Source: Candidatus Puniceispirillum sp. (lineage in GTDB: Bacteria; Pseudomonadota; Alphaproteobacteria; Puniceispirillales; Puniceispirillaceae). Taken from it: DNA of 64,000 bases. Shown here piece by piece: positions 29,589-40,333 of the stretch. The position numbers and the translations under genes are program-made. The stretch covers positions 58,335 through 122,334 of the forward strand of contig JADHOR010000004.1 of assembly GCA_016778895.1 (NCBI GenBank), written 5' to 3'. The stretch's first letter is position 1, and every line of letters starts with the position of its first letter. Under the pieces are notes generated by a model. It saw only the letters and a list, made by a program, of their open reading frames with translations, was not told the origin of the DNA and did no database searches.

Positions 29589-30469
29589 TACCGTTCATCC
29601 TGTTGAGCTGCGCGCTGGTGCGATGGGCTGTCGACAACATCAGCCGCATCAGCACTATCAAAGACAATTCGTTCAATACCCGAAAGCGCGATAAATCTTT
29701 TTCCCTTGGCGCGGCCAATCAGCGTTAATCCGGCCCGCCACGCCAGATCAACCGCCGCTGCGGTAAAGCCAGACCGTGAAACCAGAACCGGTATCTGCAT
29801 CTGCACGGTTTTGATGACCATCTCTGTGGTAAGCCGCCCAGTTGTGTAAAACACCTTGTCATGTGGCGATGCATCATTCAGAAACATCCAGCCGGCAATC
29901 TTATCAACCGCGTTATGCCGCCCGATATCTTCCATATAAACCAGCGGCCGGTTTTGCTGGCACAACACACAGCCATGGATCGCACCGGCACTTAGATAAA
30001 GGCTTGGCGCGGTATTAATCGCCTTGGATAGCTCGATCAGCCAACTTGCATGAAAGCGCGCCTGCCGATCAAGCTGGATATCATCAAACCGTTCCATCAT
30101 ATCGCCATAAGCAGTGCCCTCAGCACAGCCACTGGTGCGGATCTTGCGTTTCATTTTGGCTTCAAAGTCAGTCTCACGCGCGGTCCGCACAATCACCACG
30201 CCAAGATCATCATCAACATCAATGCCGGTGATCTCATCGTCACGCTGCAGCATATTCTGGTTCAGGAAATAGCCAACAGCCAGTTCTGGAATCCAGTCGC
30301 CAAGTGTCATAGACGTGACAATTTCCTGTCGGTTCAAAAAAAGCGTGATCGGCTTTTCCGTCACTACCGGCAATGTTATCGGCTGACCGGCCTCATTAAC
30401 CCCATCGACAGGTTGCGACAGGCCGGGAGCGTCTGGATTTGGCTGAATTAGAAAAGGTGATTTGTTCAT
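29588..30469 (-). CDS. fdhD: formate dehydrogenase accessory sulfurtransferase FdhD
   Basis: About 293 residues. FdhD passes sulfur from a cysteine desulfurase to the Mo cofactor of formate dehydrogenase. MEDIGRHNAVDKIAGW, TTGRLTTEMVIK and the loop RTSGCAEGTAYGD are visible. The loop keeps the first active Cys of the usual CxxC but the second position is Gly, a variation seen in some members. MNKSPFLIQP at 30469 is chosen over the track start 26 codons upstream. Divergent from nadK. Confidence 0.92.
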   Translation of the reverse strand: MNKSPFLIQPNPDAPGLSQPVDGVNEAGQPITLPVVTEKPITLFLNRQEIVTSMTLGDWIPELAVGYFLNQNMLQRDDEITGIDVDDDLGVVIVRTARETDFEAKMKRKIRTSGCAEGTAYGDMMERFDDIQLDRQARFHASWLIELSKAINTAPSLYLSAGAIHGCVLCQQNRPLVYMEDIGRHNAVDKIAGWMFLNDASPHDKVFYTTGRLTTEMVIKTVQMQIPVLVSRSGFTAAAVDLAWRAGLTLIGRAKGKRFIALSGIERIVFDSADAADVVDSPSHQRAAQQDER

Positions 30470-30592
30470 GTCGTGAAGATGGCCGATATCAGGGCCATAT
30501 GGCAAGCGATTTTGCCTTTGATCAGCAAAAACTCTATGATAAGCCAACAGTGAGAATTGGTCTTACTATTGATAGCGTATTGGCAGGTTGTA

Positions 30593-31351
30593 ATGAGACT
30601 CCATTTTAGTGCGTCCGATCATGACGAGGCAAAAACCCGCCTTGTCCATCTGACCGGCTTTTATGGTCAGACAAAAATCGACGATGCAACGCATATTATA
30701 GCGCTTGGCGGCGATGGTCATATGCTGCATGTGTTGCAGGACACAATATCGTATGGCCTGCCAGTTTTCGGGATGAATTGTGGGCGGCTTGGGTTTTTGA
30801 TGAATGAATATGCGGACAGTGGTTTGCACGACCGTGTCGCCGCCGCTGAAATAGCACCGATCAATCCGCTACGGATGAAGGCAACCGCCCGCGATGGCAG
30901 CACGCATTCAGCATTGGCGATTAACGAAGTCTCGCTGTTACGCCAAACCCATAATGCTGCGCATATCGCAATTTCGGTGAATGATACACAGCAAATGGAG
31001 TGCCTTGTCTGTGACGGTATTCTGGTAGCAACGCCGGCTGGCTCAACCGCCTATAATCTGTCAGCACAAGGCCCGGTGATCCCGCTTGGCAGCGGTTTGA
31101 TGGCGCTAACACCGATTTCGGCGTTTCGGCCACGGCGCTGGCGCGGCGCGTTATTGCGCGACCATTTCAAGGTTGTGCTGGATATTCTAGAGCATGATTT
31201 CCGGCCGGTTAGCGCAAGTGCTGACGGCGCCGAGACACGCCATGTAACCCATGTTTCGGTTGAACAGGCGAGCGATATCACGTTGAATTTACTTTATGAT
31301 CCGGGATTTTCACTGGCCGAGCGTGCGACAAGGGAACAATTCCTGACCTGA
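30593..31351 (+). CDS. nadK: NAD kinase
   Basis: A 252-residue enzyme that phosphorylates NAD to NADP. It has the diphosphate loop LGGDGHMLHVL, GRLGFLMNE, the substrate motif NEVSLLRQ and TPAGSTAYNLSAQGP. ATG at 30593 starts MRLHFSASD; the track adds 12 codons. Short N-terminus is normal in alphaproteobacteria. Confidence 0.95.
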   Translation: MRLHFSASDHDEAKTRLVHLTGFYGQTKIDDATHIIALGGDGHMLHVLQDTISYGLPVFGMNCGRLGFLMNEYADSGLHDRVAAAEIAPINPLRMKATARDGSTHSALAINEVSLLRQTHNAAHIAISVNDTQQMECLVCDGILVATPAGSTAYNLSAQGPVIPLGSGLMALTPISAFRPRRWRGALLRDHFKVVLDILEHDFRPVSASADGAETRHVTHVSVEQASDITLNLLYDPGFSLAERATREQFLT

Positions 31352-31457
31352 TCTGCACACCAGAATTGACGTTAACCCATTATTAAGCGCTCTATCCTAT
31401 AATCACCCTCGGCATCCCTGTTCCAGCAATGAGGCCGATGTAACCAAGGGAAAACAT

Positions 31458-31803
31458 CTCGATGTCGTTCAGGCGCAGCGGGCAGTCGGCCTGAAACAGG
31501 CCAGCAGCGGCAGAAACAGCGCGCCTTTCAGCATCCTTTTTACCCATGGCAGCCCTGTTGTTGAGGTTTATGAGCCGGTGATCACCGATCATCAACGCCC
31601 ACATGACCGCGATGAATGTTACATTATCATTGACGGGACAGGAAAATTTGAAATCGGCGATGAGATTGTTGATTTTGCGCCTGGGGATTTTTTGTTTGTG
31701 CCGGCGGGGTTGTCACTTCGTTTCATTTATTTTGGCAAAAAAAGATCCACTTGGGTTGATCTTTTACGACCCCGCTGGCGGCGAGTCCGCGACGACCACA
31801 TAA
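31458..31803 (+). pseudogene. frame-disrupted cupin-domain gene
   Basis: One frame reads LDVVQAQRAVGLKQASSGRN...FSILFTHGSPVVEVYEPV and continues through PHDRDECYIIIDGTGKFEIG and FAPGDFLFVPAGLSLRFIYF, a small one-domain cupin with its metal-binding His and Glu region. At the A7 run 31737-31743 the family frame shifts: with one A fewer it would continue DPLGLIFYDPAGGE, the usual family ending, whereas the actual frame gives an unrelated tail. No ATG is in frame at the 5' end either. Either a sequencing error or recent decay. Confidence 0.6.
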
Positions 31804-31810
31804 TTGCAGC

Positions 31811-32827
31811 CTAAAGACCCTTAATTTCATAGCCGGCATTCAATCTGGCCAGAAACCGGTCAACCCCATTCCATAAGGCGTCGGTCACCTCTGGCAGCTC
31901 GCGGGTTAATTCATGTCGCGCCCCTTCAAAAACAACAGTTTCGATGTTTTTGATCTGCACTAGGCTGCTATGCGTTGACGGCGCAAAAACGACTCGTTCG
32001 TCCCCAGCAATAAAGGCCAGAACCGGAACATCGAGCGCCGCCAACCAATCGGGATTAAGCGTATGGAGCGCACAAGATCGGTAAGCAGCACTAACCCAGC
32101 CAATTGTGGGCCCGCTACGGCGCAGTTCGGGCGCGTCATCAAACCAGACAAATTGATCTTCATATCCCTTTGGATTGCGGGTCAAAACATTCTCGGGCCG
32201 GTAATGACGCACCCAGTCCAGCGATAGAACCCGGTAAAACGGCGGATGCGACCTCGCGAGACCAACGCCACCTAGAAAAAAGCTGGCAAGCCGCACCAGC
32301 CAGACCGGCATAACCGGCGGTGCCATCATCGGCGCCGACAGGATAACGCCGGCAACCCACGGCCCACGCAATGCCGCATAACGAAGCGCAAGATGCCCAC
32401 CCATCGAATGGCCAAACAGAACCAATTCATGCCCGTCAAGCCCGGCCAGCGCGATCACCGCGTCAAGCGCACCAAGGTGATGATCGAAATCGTCGCAATG
32501 CACCGCCAACGGATGCCGGCCAAAATGGCCCGACTGCCCCTGTCCGGGCCAATCAATGACCAGGACATTATAGCCCTTGTCATGAAATCGCCGAACCTCG
32601 GCGCTATATTTTTCACAAAATTCGGTAAAACCGGGCAAAATAACAATGGTTTTAGCGGCCGATGTTGGCTGTGGTGCCGTAGTGCCGGCGGTATATCGAT
32701 TATCGGGGTCAAGCGCCGCCTGCTCGGCCGCCCAGAAATTCGCCCGCACCGAAGCGCCTCGGTGATAGGCATAAATATCAACCCCACCAAGCATATCGAG
32801 CCCCGCCGATCGCGCCCAGTCAAACAT
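31811..32827 (-). CDS. alpha/beta hydrolase (lysophospholipase/monoacylglycerol lipase-like)
   Basis: A 338-residue serine hydrolase. The nucleophile elbow is GHSMGGHLALRY near residue 135; the fold begins with IVILPGFTEFCEKY and a DWPGQGQS loop, and ARHELTRE near the end provides the likely catalytic His. The pattern fits PldB-like lysophospholipases. It is the last gene of the iron-sulfur operon run, 26 bases after the ABC transporter, but its role there is unclear. ATG at 32827 is used rather than GTG at 32833. Confidence 0.8.
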   Translation of the reverse strand: MFDWARSAGLDMLGGVDIYAYHRGASVRANFWAAEQAALDPDNRYTAGTTAPQPTSAAKTIVILPGFTEFCEKYSAEVRRFHDKGYNVLVIDWPGQGQSGHFGRHPLAVHCDDFDHHLGALDAVIALAGLDGHELVLFGHSMGGHLALRYAALRGPWVAGVILSAPMMAPPVMPVWLVRLASFFLGGVGLARSHPPFYRVLSLDWVRHYRPENVLTRNPKGYEDQFVWFDDAPELRRSGPTIGWVSAAYRSCALHTLNPDWLAALDVPVLAFIAGDERVVFAPSTHSSLVQIKNIETVVFEGARHELTRELPEVTDALWNGVDRFLARLNAGYEIKGL

Positions 32828-32853
32828 CAGCACTTAACCATGGTTAAATTGTC

Positions 32854-34665
32854 CTAAGCGTAATCAATATTTGCAGGTAAGTCAGCATAATCGTGAAATC
32901 CGGATGATTGACGTTCCCACATTTGCGCATATAGCCCGTTTTGCGCCAGCAAATACCGATGGGTTCCGCGCTCGACAATCGCACCGTCTGACAGCACAAT
33001 AATCTCATCCGCACTGACAATGGTGGAAAGGCGATGCGCAATGACCACCGTCGTCTGGCTTTTTGAAACAGTATCAAGGGCGCGCTGAATTTCCTTTTCG
33101 GTACGGCTATCAAGGGCCGACGTCGCCTCGTCAAACAAAAAGATCGACGGTTTTTTCAAAATCGCACGGGCAATCGCAACACGCTGTTTTTCACCGCCCG
33201 AGAGCTTTAGCCCGCGTTCTCCAACCAGGGTATCGTAGCCATCCGGCAAATGAGCGATAAAACCATCAATCGACGCCATCTTTGCCGCCGCTGCAATCTC
33301 GTCCTCGCTAGCACCATCACGGCCATAGCCGATGTTATAGCCGATGGTCGAATTGAACATAACCGTATCCTGCGGCACGACGCCAATCGCAGCACGAACA
33401 CTGGCTTGGGTTACATCGCGCAAATCCTGTCCATCAAGCCGGATCGCACCCGCAACCGGGTCATAGAAACGGAACAATAGCCTCGAAATTGTGGTCTTGC
33501 CCGACCCGCTGGGGCCAACAATTGCAACACGCTCTCCGGGCTGCACGGTAAAGCTGATTCCCTTTAAGATTGGACGCTCACCATAGGCAAAATGGACGTT
33601 ATCAAACACCAGCTCGCCGCCATTGATTACCAGCGGCTTGGCATCAGGCTTGTCCGCAATATCTGGTCTTTCATCCAGCAGGCCGAACATTCGCTCCATA
33701 TCAACCAGCGCTTGGCGCAATTCGCGATACACCCAGCCTAGAAAATTTAGCGGCAAATAAAGCTGCAAGAGATAGGTGTTAACCGCGACAAAATCACCAA
33801 CCGTCAAATTGCCCTTTTGGATATCTGCACCCGCCATCGCCATCACGGCCATTAACCCAAAAGCGATGATTGTCCCCTGCCCGATATTAACCACCGACAG
33901 CGACGTGCGCGAACGAACTGCCATCACCTCATAATCGGCCATCGCCTTGTCATATCGCGTCGCCTCAACATCTTCGGCATTGAAATATTTGACCGTTTCA
34001 TAATTGAGCAGCGAGTCAACCGCACGCGTTGCGGCAGTTTCATCGGCCGTATTCATCTCACGGCGAAATTTGATCCGCCATTCGGTTACACGCACGGTGA
34101 AATAAACATAAGCAGCAACCGTGGCAAAGGTGACAACGGCATAAAAGCCACCAAATAAATGCCACATGATGATGCTGACAAAAGCCACTTCGACGAACAG
34201 CGGCAGAACCTCAAAAAAGGCAATAGTCAACAAAAACTCAATGCCTTTTGCGCCGCGGTCAATCGCGCGCGTCATGCCGCCTGTCTGGCGATCCATATGA
34301 AATTGCAGCGATAATCTATGCAAATACCGAAAGGCGTGTAGGGCTGCACCGCGCACCGCGCGCTGGGCCACCTTGGCAAAAAGATATTGCTTGGCCTCGC
34401 TGAAAATCTGTTGGCCCAACCGTGCCAGCGCATAACCGCCAACAAGATACATCAAGGCTGACATGGCAAAGCCAGACTCGCCATTGACCAGATCAACTGC
34501 CGCACCATACAGCAACGGCGTAATCATGTTTGAGCCTTTAGCAGCAACAAGACAGCCAAAAGCAGCCGCAATCCGCACGCGGATCCTATTGTCACCACGC
34601 GGGGCAGTATAATGCATCAGCGAACGAAGCAACGTCGCTGTTTTGCGCAAATTTGACCGGGCCAT
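32854..34665 (-). CDS. Atm1-type ABC exporter (fused permease-ATPase)
   Basis: A 603-residue half-transporter with an N-terminal six-helix membrane domain (residues about 40-330) and a C-terminal ATPase: Walker A GPSGSGKTT, signature LSGGEKQR, Walker B IFLFDEATSALD. The length and the sequence around the first helices match the ATM1/HMT1 group, which exports glutathione-bound sulfur, persulfide or metal conjugates and is linked to cytosolic iron-sulfur supply in mitochondria. Its place directly after the suf genes supports that role. Confidence 0.88.
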   Translation of the reverse strand: MARSNLRKTATLLRSLMHYTAPRGDNRIRVRIAAAFGCLVAAKGSNMITPLLYGAAVDLVNGESGFAMSALMYLVGGYALARLGQQIFSEAKQYLFAKVAQRAVRGAALHAFRYLHRLSLQFHMDRQTGGMTRAIDRGAKGIEFLLTIAFFEVLPLFVEVAFVSIIMWHLFGGFYAVVTFATVAAYVYFTVRVTEWRIKFRREMNTADETAATRAVDSLLNYETVKYFNAEDVEATRYDKAMADYEVMAVRSRTSLSVVNIGQGTIIAFGLMAVMAMAGADIQKGNLTVGDFVAVNTYLLQLYLPLNFLGWVYRELRQALVDMERMFGLLDERPDIADKPDAKPLVINGGELVFDNVHFAYGERPILKGISFTVQPGERVAIVGPSGSGKTTISRLLFRFYDPVAGAIRLDGQDLRDVTQASVRAAIGVVPQDTVMFNSTIGYNIGYGRDGASEDEIAAAAKMASIDGFIAHLPDGYDTLVGERGLKLSGGEKQRVAIARAILKKPSIFLFDEATSALDSRTEKEIQRALDTVSKSQTTVVIAHRLSTIVSADEIIVLSDGAIVERGTHRYLLAQNGLYAQMWERQSSGFHDYADLPANIDYA

Positions 34666-34698
34666 TTCTGCCTTATGATTTATCGTCGTCGTTGGGAT

Positions 34699-35064
34699 TT
34701 ATGATGGCGTCGCGACAGAAAAGCTCTCGCCGCAACCGCAGCGGGCAATCTCATTCGGGTTACTGAACACAAATTTGGCGGAAAACTTGTCTTCCTGCCA
34801 ATCCATTTGCGCGCCAATCAGAAACATCACCGCTGCCGGATCAATAAATAATGTGACGCCGTTCTGTTCAATCTTATCTTCAAAGGGCTTTTGGTCGGTG
34901 GCAAATTGCACGTCATATTGCATCCCCGAACAGCCAGCCGTTTTGACCCCGACGCGAAGGCCAATGACATCATTGTCAGCCCGCGCCATTAACCGGCGCA
35001 CATGTTCGGCCGCAGTGTCCGTCAAGGTCAGAATAGGTTTTGTTGGATCAAACATCTCAATCAA
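34699..35064 (-). CDS. sufA: iron-sulfur A-type carrier SufA
   Basis: A 121-residue HesB/IscA family protein. The three conserved Cys are present: one in KTAGCSGMQY and two in RCGCGESF near the C-terminus. A-type carriers receive clusters from the SufBCD scaffold and hand them to apoproteins. It lies 33 bases after sufT. Confidence 0.93.
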   Translation of the reverse strand: MIEMFDPTKPILTLTDTAAEHVRRLMARADNDVIGLRVGVKTAGCSGMQYDVQFATDQKPFEDKIEQNGVTLFIDPAAVMFLIGAQMDWQEDKFSAKFVFSNPNEIARCGCGESFSVATPS

Positions 35065-35097
35065 GCTCCAAATGATGGCTCTTGCGAACCGCGAATT

Positions 35098-35526
35098 TTA
35101 AAATTCCAAAGCCAAACGTGCGTCATCACTCATCCGTTCGGGCGACCAAGGCGGGCTCCAGACGAGTTCAACCGACACTTCGCCAACACCCTCAACCGCC
35201 GCAAGCGCTCGCGCCACCTGCCCCGGCATTTCGCCGGCCACCGGACATCCGGGCGCCGTCAGCGACATTGTAACATAAACATCACCATTATGCCGACGCT
35301 CAACATCATAAATCAGGCCGAGGTCAAAAATATTGACGGGGATTTCCGGATCATGCACGGACTTCAAAGCATCTTCAACCGCAATCGGATCTGCCTGACC
35401 TACCGGATTTTCGAGCGCCGCACCCGCTTTGGCAATATAGCCATTGCTGGTATCGGGCAGAAAATCGGCAAGTCCGGGCCCATCATTTTCTGGCATCGAT
35501 GTTTTGCTGTCTTGATCTTGTGCCAT
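35098..35526 (-). CDS. sufT: SUF system assembly protein SufT (MIP18/DUF59 family)
   Basis: A 142-residue protein with a disordered N-terminal part and a MIP18/DUF59 domain (ALKSVHDPEIPVNIFDLGLIYDV...MSLTAPGCPVAGEMPGQV). The Cys in APGCP is the conserved functional residue. SufT helps cluster maturation when demand is high. AAGGACG lies before ATG at 35526; the track start six codons earlier overlaps sufS. Confidence 0.93.
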   Translation of the reverse strand: MAQDQDSKTSMPENDGPGLADFLPDTSNGYIAKAGAALENPVGQADPIAVEDALKSVHDPEIPVNIFDLGLIYDVERRHNGDVYVTMSLTAPGCPVAGEMPGQVARALAAVEGVGEVSVELVWSPPWSPERMSDDARLALEF

Positions 35527-35536
35527 TGAACCGTCC

Positions 35537-36790
35537 TTACGCAAAAATCCGGTTTACTTTTTCCAGCGCAATCGCCAGTCGGTCAAATTCTTCACGGGTT
35601 GTATAAACCCCAACAGATGCCCGCGCCGTTGACGGGATGTCATAGAAATCCATCAAAGGTTGCGCGCAATGATGTCCAGCCCGAATCGCCACACCGTCAT
35701 TATCGATGATTGTAGAGATATCATGCGGATGCGCACACGCCATGGTAAAGGACACAACCCCCGACTTATTCGCTGCCGTCCCCACAAGACGCAATCCATC
35801 AACCGCTGACAGCCGCTGGTGCGCATAGGCAAGGATATCCTGTTCATGCTGGTGGATCGCCTCCATCCCAATTGCCTGAACATAATCAACCGCCGCACCA
35901 AGCGCGATGGTTTCAGCAATCGCCGGTGTGCCTGCCTCAAAACGCTGCGGCGGCAAGGCATAGGTTGATTTCTCGATAGTAACCCGGTCAATCATGTCAC
36001 CGCCGCCCAAAAATGGCGGCAGTTCGGCCAGAATCTCAGCCTTGCCCCATAGGATGCCAACCCCATTTGGCCCATAGAGTTTATGCGCTGAAAAGACGTA
36101 GAAATCAGCCCCTAAAGCCTGCACGTCAACCGGCATATGCACCGCGCCCTGACAGCCATCAACCACCATGAGCGCGTTGGCGTCATGCGCAATTTTGGCA
36201 ATTTCGGCAATCGGAAACACCGTACCCAGCACGTTCGATACATGCGGTACAGATACAATCCTTGTACGCGATGACATCATCTCGCCAAAGGCTGTCATGT
36301 TAAAGCTACCATCCTCATCAACCGGAAAGGCACGAAGCACCGCACCGGTCTTTTCAGCAACCATCTGCCACGGCACGATATTAGCGTGATGTTCGGCGAT
36401 ACTGATCAGGATTTCGTCACCCGCCTGCAATCTTGGCAGCGCCCAGCATTGCGCAATCAGGTTTAACGACATCGTCGCCCCTGCGGTCAGGACAATCTCA
36501 TCACCCGATTTTGCCCCAAGAAAAGCCGCCACCTTGCCGCGCACCGCCTCATAGGCATCGGTTGAGGCTTCGGAGAGGAAATGCAGCCCACGATGAACGT
36601 TTGAATAGGTGTCACAGTAAGCTGATACCAACGCATCCATCACTTGTTTTGGCTTTTGTGCCGAAGCCGCCGAGTCGAGATACACCAAAGGTTTGCCATG
36701 AACCTCACGGGACAGGATCGGAAAATCAGCGCGGATTTTCTCGACATCTAGCCCCTTGATACGGCTGTTATCGGCGGCGTTCATAACCAT
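35537..36790 (-). CDS. sufS: cysteine desulfurase SufS
   Basis: A 417-residue class V PLP enzyme that takes sulfur from cysteine as a persulfide for the SUF scaffold. The PLP Lys lies in FSAHKLYGPNGVG near residue 230; the active Cys is in RAGHHCAQPLM near residue 370. No sufE gene follows, so SufT, SufA or a gene elsewhere may accept the sulfur. ATG at 36790 overlaps the sufD stop (CTGATGG) and has GGAGA 6 bases upstream. Confidence 0.95.
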   Translation of the reverse strand: MVMNAADNSRIKGLDVEKIRADFPILSREVHGKPLVYLDSAASAQKPKQVMDALVSAYCDTYSNVHRGLHFLSEASTDAYEAVRGKVAAFLGAKSGDEIVLTAGATMSLNLIAQCWALPRLQAGDEILISIAEHHANIVPWQMVAEKTGAVLRAFPVDEDGSFNMTAFGEMMSSRTRIVSVPHVSNVLGTVFPIAEIAKIAHDANALMVVDGCQGAVHMPVDVQALGADFYVFSAHKLYGPNGVGILWGKAEILAELPPFLGGGDMIDRVTIEKSTYALPPQRFEAGTPAIAETIALGAAVDYVQAIGMEAIHQHEQDILAYAHQRLSAVDGLRLVGTAANKSGVVSFTMACAHPHDISTIIDNDGVAIRAGHHCAQPLMDFYDIPSTARASVGVYTTREEFDRLAIALEKVNRIFA

Positions 36791-38031
36791 CAGAGGTCTC
36801 CGGCGTTTGGCGTCGCATTCATCCATGCGGTGGAAACTGGCCGCAACATATCGGCCAAGGCCGGATGCGTAATGCTGTCAATCGCATCATCCAAAAATGC
36901 CGTGATCAGCATTGAACGGGCAGTCTTGCGATCAATGCCACGGCTTGTGAGATAAAACAGCTGGGTGTCGTCAAGCTCGCCAACAGTCGCCCCATGCGCG
37001 CACAAAACGTCATCCGCATAGATTTCCAATTCCGGCTTGGCATCGGCTTCGGCTTTCCGTGACAGCAACAGCGCCCGGCTCATTTGCTGGCCGTCAGTTT
37101 TTTGCGCATCAGGTGCGACATGCACCTTGCCCTGAAAAACACCGCGTGCCGAGTCATCAAGAACGCCGCGAATAATCTGGTTCGATAGGCAATGCCCCTT
37201 GGCGTGGTTCATGTTCGTGGTGATGTCATGGTGCTGCTTATCTCGGCCAAGGTAAATCGCCGACAAGGTGCAGTCAGCATTTTCACCTGATAAAACAATG
37301 TGCGTCTCAAGCCGTGCCAACTGCCCACCAGCAGAAATCTGAAAACCCTCAAAAACCGAGCCCTCACCAAGTTTCAAACCGGTCGCTGCAAGATGCGCAC
37401 TTGCGGATGATTCCTGCTGTACCTTGGCGTAATCAAGCCGGCCCTTGTCGCCGACAACAATCCCCATCAATGGTGCCGAAAGCCCAACGCTCGATTGATG
37501 CCATTCTGCCATAACGGCACTGGCACCATGTGCAAGCCGAACCGATATAACCGGATGCGCTGACACACCGTTATCATCCCCGGTAAAGACCAGAATAATC
37601 GGCACCTCAACCGTGCCAGCAATGTCAAGATGCAGACCAGTGGTCATCGCCGCCAATGACAGATTACTAATCGGATGCGCGGCCGGCACCAGTTCTGCCA
37701 ATGCAGCCAGTGCGGCATCATTGTCGCTCAATAAGCTGGCAGTTACGCCGCCCGGCAAAGCCGCAAGGCCAGCCATATCCAGCACCCCGTTGCTAAACGA
37801 CAGGATAACCGCGTTATCCGGCAGGCTCGCCGCAACGGCCGCCGGCTGCTTTGCCGCCATTTCTGCAGGCCGCAGATCCATCTTTTCGACGCGAGAAAGA
37901 CGCGTAAAACGCCATTGTTCGGCGCGGCGATCCGGCCAACCAGTTGCCTGCCAGCGCAGTAACGCACCAGCCCGAACGCCGGTCAATCCGGCCAATTGAT
38001 CAAGATTAGGCTGCATCGTCGATGCCGGCAT
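36790..38031 (-). CDS. sufD: SUF scaffold protein SufD
   Basis: A 413-residue beta-helix protein, partner of SufB in the SufBC2D scaffold. The C-terminal half ([35 protein letters not shown]...[23 protein letters not shown]) is highly family-typical. Its start overlaps the sufC stop by 26 bases, which suggests coupled translation. Confidence 0.94.
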   Translation of the reverse strand: MPASTMQPNLDQLAGLTGVRAGALLRWQATGWPDRRAEQWRFTRLSRVEKMDLRPAEMAAKQPAAVAASLPDNAVILSFSNGVLDMAGLAALPGGVTASLLSDNDAALAALAELVPAAHPISNLSLAAMTTGLHLDIAGTVEVPIILVFTGDDNGVSAHPVISVRLAHGASAVMAEWHQSSVGLSAPLMGIVVGDKGRLDYAKVQQESSASAHLAATGLKLGEGSVFEGFQISAGGQLARLETHIVLSGENADCTLSAIYLGRDKQHHDITTNMNHAKGHCLSNQIIRGVLDDSARGVFQGKVHVAPDAQKTDGQQMSRALLLSRKAEADAKPELEIYADDVLCAHGATVGELDDTQLFYLTSRGIDRKTARSMLITAFLDDAIDSITHPALADMLRPVSTAWMNATPNAGDL

Positions 38032-38761
38032 AGCCCGACTCCTCTACTTCAAATGCGAGTTCCTTACCGCCCGAACGACGGATTTTACCGCCAGCAAGAA
38101 TATGCACATAATCAGGTACAATATGGTTCAACAACCGCTGGTAATGAGTGATGACAAGCATGCTTCGCTGCGGATCACGCAACAGATTCACCCCGTCTGA
38201 CACAATTTTCAACGCATCAACGTCAAGACCAGAATCGGTTTCATCCAGAACCGATAGAACCGGCTCTAAAAGTGCCATCTGCAAAATTTCATAACGCTTT
38301 TTCTCACCGCCGGAAAACCCAACATTCACCGCACGTTTCAGCATATCGTCATTGATGCCAAGATGCGTTGCCTTAGCCCGGACAAGCTTTACAAATTCCA
38401 GCTGGTCAACCTCGTCTTCGCCTGCCTCAATCCGGCGCGCATTCACCGCCGCACGCAAAAAGCTCATCCCGCCAACGCCCGGCAATTCCACCGGATATTG
38501 GAACGCCAGAAACATGCCGGCGCGCGCCCGCTCATCAGCTTCCATTTCCAGCATGGAAACGCCATTCATCAGAATATCGCCGCCAGTGACCTCATAGCCT
38601 TCACGGCCAGCAAGCACATAAGACATGGTGCTTTTGCCCGAGCCGTTTGGCCCCATGATGGCGTGAATTTCACCAGCATTAATCGTTAGGTTGATGCCCT
38701 TGAGGATTGGTGTATCACCAACCGAGGCGTGAAGGTCTCTAATTTCAAGTAAAGGTGCCAT
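38006..38761 (-). CDS. sufC: SUF ATPase SufC
   Basis: A 251-residue soluble ABC-type ATPase of the SufBC2D complex. Walker A is GPNGSGKST, the signature is [11 protein letters not shown] and Walker B is [19 protein letters not shown] at 38761 ([10 protein letters not shown]) is chosen; the track start is a TTG four codons earlier. The gap to sufB is 81 bases. Confidence 0.96.
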   Translation of the reverse strand: MAPLLEIRDLHASVGDTPILKGINLTINAGEIHAIMGPNGSGKSTMSYVLAGREGYEVTGGDILMNGVSMLEMEADERARAGMFLAFQYPVELPGVGGMSFLRAAVNARRIEAGEDEVDQLEFVKLVRAKATHLGINDDMLKRAVNVGFSGGEKKRYEILQMALLEPVLSVLDETDSGLDVDALKIVSDGVNLLRDPQRSMLVITHYQRLLNHIVPDYVHILAGGKIRRSGGKELAFEVEESGYAGIDDAA

Positions 38762-38842
38762 TCGTTTTTCCAATTATCTATTCCAATTATCTTTGTTTAT
38801 ATTCTGGTGTTTATATTTCGCTGCTTGCCGTTAGGGCTGGCC

Positions 38843-40297
38843 TTAACCGACCGACCCTTCAAGGCTGATCCCAATCAGTTTTTGTGCTTCAACCGCAAAT
38901 TCCATTGGCAGTTCTTTCATCACTTCCTTGCAGAAACCATTGACGATCAGCGACACTGAATCTTCGGTTGAAATGCCGCGCTGCTGACAATAAAAAAGTT
39001 GATCTTCGGAAATGCGCGAGGTTGTAGCCTCATGTTCGATTTTGGCGCTTGGGTTGCGCGAAACGATATAGGGCACTGTGTGCGCACCACATTTATCACC
39101 AACAAGAAGCGAGTCACACTGGGTGAAATTACGCGCATTTTCCGCACCGGGCTGGATCCGAACCAAACCCCGATAGCAATTTTGCGAACGCCCTGCCGAA
39201 ATGCCCTTTGAGATGATTGTCGACCGGCTGCCTTCGCCAATATGGATCATCTTGGTGCCGGTATCGGCCTGCTGGCAATTATTGGTCAGGGCAACTGAAT
39301 AAAACTCACCAACCGAGTCTTTGCCTTGCAGAATACAGGATGGATATTTCCAAGTGATTGCCGATCCGGTTTCCACCTGTGTCCAGGAGATTTTTGATCG
39401 GTCGCCAAGACAGGCACCGCGCTTGGTGACAAAATTATAAATGCCGCCACGGCCGTTTTCATCCCCCGGATACCAGTTCTGCACGGTTGAATATTTGATC
39501 TCGGCATCATCCAGCGCAACCAGCTCAACAACCGCCGCATGAAGCTGATTTTCATCACGCTGCGGCGCCGTACATCCCTCTAAATAGCTGACATAAGATG
39601 CGTCCTCAGCAATGATCAGGGTGCGTTCAAACTGGCCGGTATTGGCCTCATTGATGCGGAAATAGGTGGATAGTTCCATCGGGCACCGAACGCCCTTTGG
39701 GATAAACACGAATGACCCATCGGTAAAGACCGCCGAATTCAGCGCCGAGAAATAATTATCGGCAACCGGCACAACCGACCCAAGATATTTTTGCACCAGC
39801 TCGGGATAGTCGCGAATAGCCTCTGAAATCGGGCAGAAGATCACCCCAGACTTGGCAAGCTCACCGCGGAATGTGGTCGCAACTGATACAGAATCAAATA
39901 CCGCATCAACCGCCACAACACCGGCAAGAATCTTTTGCTCATCCAGCGGGATTCCCAATTTTGCATAAGTCTTTAGCAATTCCGGATCGACCTCATCCAA
40001 TGAGGCCGGCCCCTCACCGGTTTTCGGCGCGGCGTAATAATGGATATCCTGATAATCAATTGGCGGGATATCCAGCTTCGCCCAATCAGGCGATTCCATC
40101 TGCTGCCACATTGCAAACGCCTTCAGCCGCCAATCAAGCATCCATTGCGGCTCTTCCTTCTTGGCCGAGATAAAGCGAATAATATCCTCGTTCAGCCCCT
40201 TGGGCGCCTTATCGGATTCAATATCGGTTACAAAACCGTATTTATATTTACCGGTGGCTTCCTGAAGCGTGTCGATGGTCTCTTGGGTTGCAGCCAT
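38843..40297 (-). CDS. sufB: SUF scaffold protein SufB
   Basis: A 484-residue scaffold subunit on which new 4Fe-4S clusters are built. Family stretches [56 protein letters not shown] and the C-terminal [10 protein letters not shown] are visible. AAGGAAA lies 7 bases before ATG. It starts 36 bases after the Rrf2 regulator gene. Confidence 0.97.
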   Translation of the reverse strand: MAATQETIDTLQEATGKYKYGFVTDIESDKAPKGLNEDIIRFISAKKEEPQWMLDWRLKAFAMWQQMESPDWAKLDIPPIDYQDIHYYAAPKTGEGPASLDEVDPELLKTYAKLGIPLDEQKILAGVVAVDAVFDSVSVATTFRGELAKSGVIFCPISEAIRDYPELVQKYLGSVVPVADNYFSALNSAVFTDGSFVFIPKGVRCPMELSTYFRINEANTGQFERTLIIAEDASYVSYLEGCTAPQRDENQLHAAVVELVALDDAEIKYSTVQNWYPGDENGRGGIYNFVTKRGACLGDRSKISWTQVETGSAITWKYPSCILQGKDSVGEFYSVALTNNCQQADTGTKMIHIGEGSRSTIISKGISAGRSQNCYRGLVRIQPGAENARNFTQCDSLLVGDKCGAHTVPYIVSRNPSAKIEHEATTSRISEDQLFYCQQRGISTEDSVSLIVNGFCKEVMKELPMEFAVEAQKLIGISLEGSVG

Positions 40298-40333
40298 GAG
40301 GCAGTTTCCTTCTTTATAGTTGCGTTTCGCCGA

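Noticed and set aside
31366-31403. TTGACG and TATAAT upstream of the cupin remnant.
   Set aside because: They are 26 bases apart, too far for a sigma-70 promoter; no other -35 at proper distance.
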